9,279 nt of DNA from JBGTHB01 sp041746415 (GTDB lineage: Bacteria; Pseudomonadota; Gammaproteobacteria; Coxiellales; Coxiellaceae): NCBI GenBank assembly GCA_041746415.1, contig JBGTHB010000097.1:1-9279 (forward strand), in the 5' to 3' direction. The translations under genes were made by a program, and so were the position numbers. Positions 1 to 5,735 of this stretch are shown piece by piece (within the stretch, counting starts at the first letter, position 1; the number at the start of each line of letters is the position of its first letter). Below the pieces are notes generated by a model, which saw nothing but the letters and a program-made list of their open reading frames with translations, made no database searches and was not told the origin of the DNA.

Positions 1-312
1 GCCACAACGATCACATCAAAAACTTATACGTTAACTCTTGTTGGAAAATTCTTGGTAAGCATTATGGGAACTGGTCTTCGGGGTTTCGCCGATGCAGGTA
101 TGGCTGTTGTTCATCGTGATGACGTGCTAGCCGATACCAGCCACATCAACCCAACTTTTGGTGTCGGTTTAGATTATGTGTTTAAAAAACATTGGATGGT
201 GGACACCACTTTTCAATACGTTGCTGGTTATGATAAAGCTAACCTAACACCCGCTGTAAATTACAGTCCGTTTTTATACACGGTTTACGTAATGCTGGGT
301 TATCGTTTTTAA
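1..312 (+). CDS. Outer-membrane beta-barrel protein, C-terminal part (5' end outside window)
   Basis: The reading frame is open from the first base to the TAA at 310-312, giving 103 residues of a protein that begins upstream. A TTG at 52 is in frame, but the frame continues above it, so this is a gene fragment and not a short complete gene. The residues alternate hydrophobic and polar positions as in transmembrane beta-strands, for example around FGVGLDYVF and TVYVMLGYRF. The chain ends in phenylalanine after YR, the usual C-terminal signal read by the BAM assembly machinery. The FGVGLDY...W.VD..FQY...GY pattern fits the eight-stranded OmpA/OmpW-like 'outer membrane beta-barrel' group. The substrate or role cannot be told from this fragment. 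The family call is by pattern recognition. Confidence 0.75.
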   Translation, partial: ATTITSKTYTLTLVGKFLVSIMGTGLRGFADAGMAVVHRDDVLADTSHINPTFGVGLDYVFKKHWMVDTTFQYVAGYDKANLTPAVNYSPFLYTVYVMLGYRF

Positions 313-342
313 AAAATCGCAGCTACAATTTAAATCCACTGG

Positions 343-371
343 TTACGCAACACCCAAAAGTTCGCTAGAAT
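343..371 (+). promoter_or_regulatory. Candidate sigma70 promoter for sppA-apaH
   Basis: TTACGC at 343-348 and TAGAAT at 366-371 are separated by 17 bases, upstream of sppA. A second, better -10 (TATACT, 395-400) lies closer to the gene but lacks a convincing -35. Either could drive sppA and apaH. This is a motif match only. Confidence 0.35.
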
Positions 372-424
372 GTACTCGTCGCAATTGGAATGAGTATACT
401 AGAAGTAACGCATAAGGATTTCAC

Positions 425-1369
425 ATGAGCAAAGAATTTGATGTTATCGAAAAAGACATTATGGATGGTTTGATTCGTGATCGTCGTAACGAACGCCGCT
501 GGCGCAATATTCGTTTTATTGGCTGGATGTTTATTTTATTGGTTTACGCTGTTTTAATTTTTGGTCCTAGCAACAGCGGCGGATCAAAATCCTCTTATCG
601 CGGGCATGACTACGTCTCGTTGATTCGTTTAAATGGGGTAATTATGCCAGGCCAAGCGTTTTCAGCTAGCAAAGTGTTGCCACAGCTGAATGCCGCTTTT
701 CGCGACGAGAAATCCAAAGGTGTGGTGTTACTAATTAATTCTCCGGGCGGCAGTCCTGTACAAGCCTCCATAATTCACGATCGCATTTTGTATTTGAAAA
801 ACAAATACCATAAAAAAGTTACTGTTGTCGGTGAAGACGCCTTAGCTTCAGGCGCCTATCTTGTGGCTACAGCTGCCGATAAAATTTACGTCAATCGTGA
901 TACTTTGACTGGTTCAATTGGTGTGATCATGAGCGGCTTTGGTTTTGAAGGCGCTATCGAAAAACTCGGCATTACCAGACGCGTATTTACTGCGGGTTTA
1001 AACAAAGATCGCCTCGATCCATTTAAACAATTAACGCCTGCTGATGTCGCCAAAGTGAAAATCGTTTTGGACGATGTCCATAAAGATTTTATTAACGACG
1101 TCGTCCAAGGTCGTGGTAAACGCTTACAGGGCAGCCGTGCTGAATTATTTTCGGGTGATTTTTGGAGTGGTAGCGAAGCCGCGAAATTGGGCTTAGTCGA
1201 TGGCACAGCCAATTTATGGACGGTGTTACAGCAACAATATGGTGTGCAGTATTATCGAGATTACACCCCACAAGGAAACTTGTTTGCTGAGCTATTAAAA
1301 GGCGCTGAAACACAACTGGATTTACATTTAATGTACCAAGGTGACCCGGTTAAAGCACAAGCGTTTTAA
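425..1369 (+). CDS. sppA: Signal peptide peptidase SppA, short form (S49 family serine protease)
   Basis: This is a membrane-bound serine protease expected to degrade signal peptides left in the inner membrane after protein export. It has 314 residues, the short single-domain form, unlike the tandem-domain E. coli enzyme of roughly twice that length. A charged N-terminus (1-30) precedes one membrane segment at about 31-47. The S49 core follows: INSPGGSP at 104-111, ALASGAY at 139-145 with the likely nucleophile Ser142, TGSIGVI at 162-168, and LNKDRLDPF at 192-200 with the likely general-base Lys194. The Ser/Lys dyad assignment follows known bacterial SppA enzymes. The ATG is supported by AAGGA at 414-418, six bases upstream. 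apaH begins three bases after the stop, which suggests co-transcription. Confidence 0.93.
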   Translation: MSKEFDVIEKDIMDGLIRDRRNERRWRNIRFIGWMFILLVYAVLIFGPSNSGGSKSSYRGHDYVSLIRLNGVIMPGQAFSASKVLPQLNAAFRDEKSKGVVLLINSPGGSPVQASIIHDRILYLKNKYHKKVTVVGEDALASGAYLVATAADKIYVNRDTLTGSIGVIMSGFGFEGAIEKLGITRRVFTAGLNKDRLDPFKQLTPADVAKVKIVLDDVHKDFINDVVQGRGKRLQGSRAELFSGDFWSGSEAAKLGLVDGTANLWTVLQQQYGVQYYRDYTPQGNLFAELLKGAETQLDLHLMYQGDPVKAQAF

Positions 1370-1372
1370 TTG

Positions 1373-2185
1373 ATGAGCACCTATTATATTGGTGATCTCC
1401 AAGGTTGTTTTGATGAGCTGCAAGATTTATTGCAGCTCATTCATTTTGATCCCACTCAAGATCAACTCGGTTTTGTGGGCGACTTAGTTAACCGCGGTCC
1501 AAAATCATTAGCCGTATTGCGGTTTTTAAAATCCACCCCCAATGTAAAAGTGGTGTTAGGCAACCACGATATTTTTTGTTTAATCCTAGGCTATGGCTTA
1601 ATTCCAACAGATGCTTACAAACACACACTGCACGAAGTATTAACCGCACCCGATAAATTAGAGTTACTAGAATGGCTGCGTCAACAACCGTTATTATCTA
1701 TTGATGACGAGCAACAAGCCGTAATGGTGCATGCCGGTATCGCGCCGCAATGGAATATTCACCAGGCAAAGCAGTTTGCTGATGAAGTGCAGCAACAATT
1801 GCGCGGTGAAAATTTCAAAGCTTATTTACAACATGTGTTTGGCAATGAGCCCCCACAATGGCATGAAAAACTAACGGGTCTACCGCGGTGGCGTTACATC
1901 ACCAACAGCTTAGTGCGTATGCGGTTGTGTCGCGCGGATGGCACATTAGAATTTAATACCTTGGAAGCAACCTCATTCGATGGCTATCAACCCTGGTTTG
2001 ATTTTCGCACTTACCAACAGGATCAACATCAAATTTATTTCGGTCACTGGGCAAAACTCAACGGTCATTGCGCCACCGCACATTGTCATGCACTGGACAC
2101 AGGCTGCGCCTGGGGGCATGAACTGACAGCGATTCGGCTAGAGGATCAACAACGTTTCAGTGTGAGCAAGCGCAAATCATTTTAA
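1373..2185 (+). CDS. apaH: Bis(5'-nucleosyl)-tetraphosphatase, symmetrical (ApaH)
   Basis: ApaH hydrolyses diadenosine tetraphosphate symmetrically to two ADP, controlling Ap4A and related dinucleotides; in E. coli it also acts in RNA decapping. The 270 residues are close to the E. coli length. The metallophosphoesterase motifs are in order: GDLQGC at 7-12, GDLVNRGP at 36-43, GNHD at 63-66, HAGIAP at 120-125, and a later FGHW motif. These supply the metal-binding Asp, His and Asn residues. An in-frame TTG at 1370 would add one residue. ATG at 1373 is preferred, giving MSTYYIGDLQGC as the usual ApaH start. There is no clear Shine-Dalgarno site, and the start is only three bases past the sppA stop, so translational coupling is likely. 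It is convergent with folA, as in E. coli. Confidence 0.96.
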   Translation: MSTYYIGDLQGCFDELQDLLQLIHFDPTQDQLGFVGDLVNRGPKSLAVLRFLKSTPNVKVVLGNHDIFCLILGYGLIPTDAYKHTLHEVLTAPDKLELLEWLRQQPLLSIDDEQQAVMVHAGIAPQWNIHQAKQFADEVQQQLRGENFKAYLQHVFGNEPPQWHEKLTGLPRWRYITNSLVRMRLCRADGTLEFNTLEATSFDGYQPWFDFRTYQQDQHQIYFGHWAKLNGHCATAHCHALDTGCAWGHELTAIRLEDQQRFSVSKRKSF

Positions 2186-2228
2186 CCGCGGGTGAAAAAA
2201 CGAGGCTCTAAACACCATCTCGAAGAGC

Positions 2229-2327
2229 GACATTCATATCATGATATTTTTTATTGGCACTTATACATGGATTGTTACGCTTGCTGCGCGCGCTCACAAT
2301 GACAGCAAAAGAAGGTGACATTCATAT
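2229..2327. repeat. 11-bp direct repeat flanking the left repeat arm
   Basis: GACATTCATAT occurs at 2229-2239 and again at 2317-2327, bracketing the left copy of the inverted element. It could be a target-site duplication or part of a longer repeat unit. Copies elsewhere in the genome would be needed to tell. Confidence 0.45.
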
Positions 2328-2374
2328 AAAAGCTCATGTCATTGCGAGCGAGGAACGAGCGTCACAATCCATGT
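2265..2374. repeat. Pair of facing REP-like palindromic repeat elements
   Basis: The right copy (2338-2374) runs GTCATTGCGAGCG...CACAATCCATGT. The left copy (2265-2303) is its imperfect reverse complement, ACATGGATTGT...CTCACAATGAC, with 34 bases between them. Most positions match, and differences cluster in the middle of the arms. The core CATTGCGAGCG...CAATCCATG resembles dispersed intergenic repeats seen in many bacterial genomes; that resemblance is from general knowledge. Transcribed from either side, the two arms could form a long imperfect stem, which may help separate the convergent apaH and folA transcripts. No T-tract follows, so a classical terminator is not claimed. Nothing else is recognisable in the 251-base gap (2186-2436). 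Confidence 0.75.
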
Positions 2375-2436
2375 CGTGATGCTTTTTAATAGCACCTTAT
2401 TCTATTTACTCACTCTGGGAGGTACGTTCATGCTGA

Positions 2437-2928
2437 CTAAAAAGAAATACGCTGCAATGTTATAAAACGACAATCAAACGGATTTTTTTCGTCTTTGTGC
2501 CGCAGCGTGCTGGTTATTTGCTGCCATTCATTTTCGTTCCAGTGTGGAAAAAAAGTATCGCCCTCAACACACGTGTCTATTATTGTTAAATATAACGTAT
2601 TTGCATGTGGCAACGCTTGCGCAAACAATTCACCGCCACCAATCAACATCACTTCTTCATTGTCTTGTAATAACTGCATGGCTTCATCCAAAGAATGTAC
2701 CACCTCGCAACCCGCCTGCTGATAATTTTGTTGGCGTGTAATAATGACATTACGCCGCTGTGGCAATGGACGACCGATACTATCAAATGTTTTACGTCCC
2801 ATTACCACGGGCTTATTCAAGGTGAGCTGTTTGAAGTGCGCTAAGTCCGCCGGCATTTGCCATGGCAATTGATTTTTCACGCCAATCACTCGAGTTTTAT
2901 CCATGGCCGCAACCAACGCTAACTGCAC
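2437..2928 (-). CDS. folA: Dihydrofolate reductase (type I, chromosomal)
   Basis: This enzyme reduces dihydrofolate to tetrahydrofolate with NADPH in the cytoplasm and is the target of trimethoprim. The 163 residues match the usual length of about 160. Hallmarks are VIGVKNQLPWQMPADL at 14-29 with the substrate-binding acidic Asp28 (E. coli Asp27), KPVVMGRKTFDSIGRPLP (NADPH-binding region), IGGGELF (the cis Gly-Gly motif), and VEGDTFFP near the C-terminus. The start is GTG, giving MQLALVAAMD, which aligns with the normal N-terminus; the weak Shine-Dalgarno-like GTGAG lies six bases upstream. The gene converges with apaH as in E. coli, which supports vertical descent. A very short frame on the opposite strand (2430-2465) overlaps its 3' end. 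Confidence 0.97.
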   Translation of the reverse strand: MQLALVAAMDKTRVIGVKNQLPWQMPADLAHFKQLTLNKPVVMGRKTFDSIGRPLPQRRNVIITRQQNYQQAGCEVVHSLDEAMQLLQDNEEVMLIGGGELFAQALPHANTLYLTIIDTCVEGDTFFPHWNENEWQQITSTLRHKDEKNPFDCRFITLQRISF

Positions 2929-2969
2929 TTTTTTCTCACTCTGGTTAATATGAATATGCTTAAAAAATT

Positions 2970-2998
2970 ATTTTTTACTCACTACAAATAAAAGGCAA
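2970..2998 (-). promoter_or_regulatory. Weak candidate promoter for folA
   Basis: On the minus strand TTGCCT (2993-2998) is followed 17 bases later by AAAAAT (2970-2975), in an AT-rich stretch before the GTG start. TAAAAA at 2972-2977 would be an alternative -10 with 15-base spacing. The match is modest. Confidence 0.25.
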
Positions 2999-3026
2999 CT
3001 CTATCCTACCTATCCAAAAAGGAATT

Positions 3027-3179
3027 ATGGCACGAGCGCATCAGCCCAGCAAATTAAGCACGGTGAATATTCATACCGCTGCTAAACGTTTGCGGTTGGT
3101 TCTTGGTATGGCCACTCTATTTGGCACCCTTTACACAGCCAATCAAAAGTTCGCACCTGGGTTTAATCAACCATACTAA
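3027..3179 (+). CDS. Possible small membrane protein, 50 residues
   Basis: I do not recognise this protein. A frame of 50 codons starts at ATG 3027, with AAAAAGGA ending three bases upstream (purine-rich but close), and stops with TAA at 3177-3179. The product has a basic, polar N-terminus of about 24 residues, a hydrophobic stretch LVLGMATLFGTLYTA at about 24-38 that could be one membrane segment, and a short polar tail ending NQPY. Its last 17 bases overlap the 3' end of the convergent vgrG-like gene. It fills most of an otherwise empty 234-base gap and is divergent from folA. It could equally be a chance frame, since no homologue or promoter can be confirmed here. Confidence 0.4.
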   Translation: MARAHQPSKLSTVNIHTAAKRLRLVLGMATLFGTLYTANQKFAPGFNQPY

Positions 3180-5019
3180 ACATATATTCACCGGTGGCCT
3201 CTTCATCTGTTGCAGGTGACAACAAACTCACAAACGTATTTTCAATTACATTATTGAATTGTTGCTGTTGATGCGGATATTTAAAATCGCCGCTGGCTGT
3301 ATTCGTCATAGAGTTAATATCCACTTCAAGTTGTTGCACAGCAGTCTGTTTATTTTGAGCTGTCGTTGAACCAGCGCTGTGTTTGCCTGCACTAACTTTT
3401 TCAACTGCCTCAATAATGACACCGCTTTCTTGTGTTATCGCACCCAAATAGGCAGCCGGTAACGAATTAATTAATAAATTGGTCATGCCTTGTTTGAGCT
3501 GGGTGGTGGATTTAGCGCATTGCACTTGATCGTGCAATCGCGCTACCCCCTGCCCATTAATGCTAACATTTGTCGAACCTGCTTTAATCGGGCCACCTTT
3601 GTGTGGCGATTGATCCGCATATTTTTTAGAACATTTGTGCTTGGAACCGATCACTGCCAGTGATTTTTCAATTCCATTTTTCACTTTTAATTGGATAGCA
3701 GCAGCGCTGAACTGGATTGACTGATTATCAATTTTAATTTGGCTCGCGCCTACTTTTAAAATAATTTGGCGTGCCATAATGCGACTGTTACCACTGGTTA
3801 CATTAATAGATTGCGTGCCATTAATTTTTTCGGCAAGTGTTTTTTCCACTCCCCAATATACATTTTTTTCGACTGTAATGTTTTGTGCGGCCGATGAATT
3901 AATAGTAAATTGTGATGGCTGTGTTTCATGATCAAAAATCAATTGATGATGCTCACTGCGAATACCAAATGATTTTTGTTGGGATTGCGATTTAACAACG
4001 CCTAATATAATGGGTTTATCTGGATTGCCTTGATAAAATCCCACCTGCACTTGGTCACCCACGCTGGGTGCAAATTGCACCCCGTGATCGTGACCCGCCC
4101 ATTGCTGCACCAAAGGTAACCAAATGCACTGCTGCGTCGTTTGCCATAAAAATTTAATTTTAATTTGGGTTGGTTTTACGGCGAGCACGGTGGCAAGTTG
4201 ATTTGCTTGATGTATTTTCTGATAATTTTTTGGCAGCCAATCACTTTGTCGACAGCTTTGCTTAATCAAAAATTGATTAACAACGTGTAGCACAGTAATT
4301 TTATTCTGTGTTAATGGCACTGGATTTATCACACTCCATTGCGCTCGCGTAATAATATCGGCTTTGTCTCGTAGCCCAACGCCATAGTTTAACTGTGTCG
4401 TTTTGGCTTTAATGTTTATCCCACCAGAATCGATACTGCATTTAAACTGATGGTGATCGCTTATTAGAAAATCTTTTTTAATTAAAAAATGAATGGTATC
4501 GAAAAAATGAATTTGATGTGCATCGTTAGTAAAAGTGAAATAAAAACCCAAGCCAGCATCTTTTAATAAGCGCAATAAAAAATTCAAACTGCTCTCATTG
4601 TATTGCAACCGATAATCAAACTGCTGCGGCGTTTTCGCTAATTGCCACTGACAGCTCAAGTTGAGTGTCTTTAGCAACTGCAAACTCATTTCTTTTGCAT
4701 TTTTTTGATAATAAACCGCTGCTACAAATTGCTGCTTCAATAACACTAACGTTGGCTCAAGTCGAATCGAATAATGAAACAAATCGTGCCGTTGCTGTAA
4801 ATACACCACTTGCGTAATCATGCCATGCACATAGCGCGGCGTCGCTGCGCCAGAAAAAATCTGCGCCCCCATGGTTTTATGTATTAAAGAAGCAGGGGTT
4901 AATGCGCTTTGTGCCAACACCTCTAACTCAATATGAAATAATGCGGAAATCGCTTCCATGGCGCTTATTTTTATTAGCCATTTTATAGCGGGATCGGGGT
5001 TATCGGTGATGGTTAACAT
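3163..5019 (-). CDS. vgrG: Type VI secretion spike protein VgrG with fused C-terminal PAAR-like domain
   Basis: VgrG trimers form the puncturing spike on the T6SS Hcp tube and carry effectors out of the cell. Residues 1-250 fit the gp27-like base, including the typical QYNESSLNFLLRLLKDAG at 139-156. Residues about 275-343 fit the gp5-like OB fold, with LPLVQQWAGHDHGVQFAPSVGD at 301-322 and GNPDKPIILGVV at 331-342. Residues about 370-448 form the short-repeat beta-helix, for example SQIKIDNQSIQFSAAAIQL. A PAAR-like module follows at about 461-526: HKGGPIKAGSTNVSING, then VARLHDQVQC and a second half-repeat LINSLPAAYLG. His461, Cys463, His473, His496 and Cys501 are possible metal ligands. The tail 527-618 is polar, Gln/Thr-rich and unassigned. 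The start is fixed by an in-frame TAA 12 bases upstream; there is no clear ribosome-binding site. No other tss gene lies nearby, so it is an orphan spike. Confidence 0.88.
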   Translation of the reverse strand: MLTITDNPDPAIKWLIKISAMEAISALFHIELEVLAQSALTPASLIHKTMGAQIFSGAATPRYVHGMITQVVYLQQRHDLFHYSIRLEPTLVLLKQQFVAAVYYQKNAKEMSLQLLKTLNLSCQWQLAKTPQQFDYRLQYNESSLNFLLRLLKDAGLGFYFTFTNDAHQIHFFDTIHFLIKKDFLISDHHQFKCSIDSGGINIKAKTTQLNYGVGLRDKADIITRAQWSVINPVPLTQNKITVLHVVNQFLIKQSCRQSDWLPKNYQKIHQANQLATVLAVKPTQIKIKFLWQTTQQCIWLPLVQQWAGHDHGVQFAPSVGDQVQVGFYQGNPDKPIILGVVKSQSQQKSFGIRSEHHQLIFDHETQPSQFTINSSAAQNITVEKNVYWGVEKTLAEKINGTQSINVTSGNSRIMARQIILKVGASQIKIDNQSIQFSAAAIQLKVKNGIEKSLAVIGSKHKCSKKYADQSPHKGGPIKAGSTNVSINGQGVARLHDQVQCAKSTTQLKQGMTNLLINSLPAAYLGAITQESGVIIEAVEKVSAGKHSAGSTTAQNKQTAVQQLEVDINSMTNTASGDFKYPHQQQQFNNVIENTFVSLLSPATDEEATGEYMFSMVD

Positions 5020-5090
5020 GCTTTGCTTTTAAGCGAGTTTCTGCTCCATTTCAATACCGGGATTTGTCAAAATGTGTTACTTTTATCACT
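5020..5090. promoter_or_regulatory. Short divergent control region between vgrG and the LPD7-like gene
   Basis: Seventy-one bases separate the two divergent starts. TTTGTCAAA at 5063-5071 reads as TTGTCA on the plus strand and TTGACA on the minus strand, so one near-palindrome could supply -35 elements both ways. Neither direction has a good -10 at 16-18 bases. On the minus strand TTGAAA with TAAAAG 17 bases on is an alternative, but it would give an almost leaderless vgrG message. Promoter assignment is uncertain. Confidence 0.3.
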
Positions 5091-5720
5091 ATGAGCCACG
5101 ATGAAAATAATAAAGATTTTTTCAACAAAAAAACTATACGTAATCCCGATGAATTACCAGCGGACTTGCGCGAGCAATTGGATAAACTTGGCCTAACTGA
5201 TTTAGTCGATTGGTCAACTGCCATCAAACCCAGCGATATACTTTATTTACTGGATCATTGTCCTTTTTTACAAATCGTCAGTGCCCAAGCCCGACCAACC
5301 CATGAAGTGAAAATCATCAAAGCGCCCAGTGGCTGGGATGTTTTAGATTACGGTGATGCCATGACCAGCTCTCCAGGAAAATTGCTGTTCAGTGACTTAG
5401 AAGATTTTAAGCGCATTCTAAAAGAAGAAGACGAAAACAGTGGCAAAGGGCGAACCGGGCGCGGCACGATTTATCAACAAACTTTTGATACCGCGGCATT
5501 TATGGTGGCTCAAGCGATTGCAATGGGTTGGCATGGCATCCACATCGTGGATGGTCATCCCAAAATGCAGTGGGCTGCGTGGATGGCGGCATTAGACAAT
5601 CAACTGTCAGTCAGTGGTTTTGAACCCAGCAAAGAAGACCTCGCTAAACGCGAGCGCGTCAAGCGCCCAGAAAGTGATGACGCGGGATTGTATGTTCGCA
5701 ATAAAAAACCGCCGCGATAA
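5091..5720 (+). CDS. Uncharacterised soluble protein with LPD7-like C-terminal domain
   Basis: Function unknown. The product has 209 residues from ATG 5091; an in-frame TTG at 5064 would add nine, and neither start has a clear ribosome-binding site. There is no signal peptide or membrane segment. The N-terminal part is polar and acidic, and includes KAPSGWDVLDYGDAMTSSPG at 77-96. Residues about 128-187 read as YQQTFDTAAFMVAQAIAMGW, then GIHIVDGHPKMQWAAWMAAL, then a VSGFEPSKEDL segment. This resembles LPD7 ('large polyvalent protein-associated domain 7'), whose pattern is A..MV..A...GW...I.V.G...F...AW..A...G..V.GY.P...D. LPD domains are common in relaxase-like and other large proteins of conjugative or phage-like elements, but here the domain stands in a small protein. 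The C-terminus is basic. The gene is divergent from vgrG. The domain call is from motif memory and needs a profile search. Confidence 0.7.
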   Translation: MSHDENNKDFFNKKTIRNPDELPADLREQLDKLGLTDLVDWSTAIKPSDILYLLDHCPFLQIVSAQARPTHEVKIIKAPSGWDVLDYGDAMTSSPGKLLFSDLEDFKRILKEEDENSGKGRTGRGTIYQQTFDTAAFMVAQAIAMGWHGIHIVDGHPKMQWAAWMAALDNQLSVSGFEPSKEDLAKRERVKRPESDDAGLYVRNKKPPR

Positions 5721-5735
5721 ATATTATTAAGCGGC
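5701..5735 (-). terminator. Candidate intrinsic terminator of the minus-strand gene cluster
   Basis: On the minus strand GCCGC (5731-5735) and GCGGC (5711-5715) form a 5-bp GC stem around a 15-base AT-rich loop, then GG and a run of six T (5703-5708). It sits across the stop of the 361-residue gene and inside the last codons of the convergent LPD7-like gene. The plus-strand reading lacks a T-tract, so it would act on minus-strand transcripts only. The loop is long for a terminator. Confidence 0.45.

Noticed and set aside
886..1313. Two minus-strand frames of 108 and 73 codons.
   Set aside because: Both lie inside the clearly conserved sppA coding sequence and their products show no domain pattern.
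2205..2252. Possible apaH terminator: GCTCT/AGAGC at 2205-2228 and the perfect palindrome ATATCATGATAT at 2236-2247 followed by T6.
   Set aside because: The first stem has no T-tract and a long loop. The second is AT-only and has no loop, so neither would make a stable intrinsic terminator.
2430..2465. An 11-codon frame (MLTKKKYAAML) with a strong GGGAGG seven to eight bases before its ATG, opposite the 3' end of folA.
   Set aside because: It is too short to support as a gene and overlaps coding DNA. It may be chance or the remnant of a start region, and nothing else supports it.
2495..2741. Two plus-strand frames of 75 and 65 codons.
   Set aside because: They are antisense shadows of folA, which is certain from its motifs.
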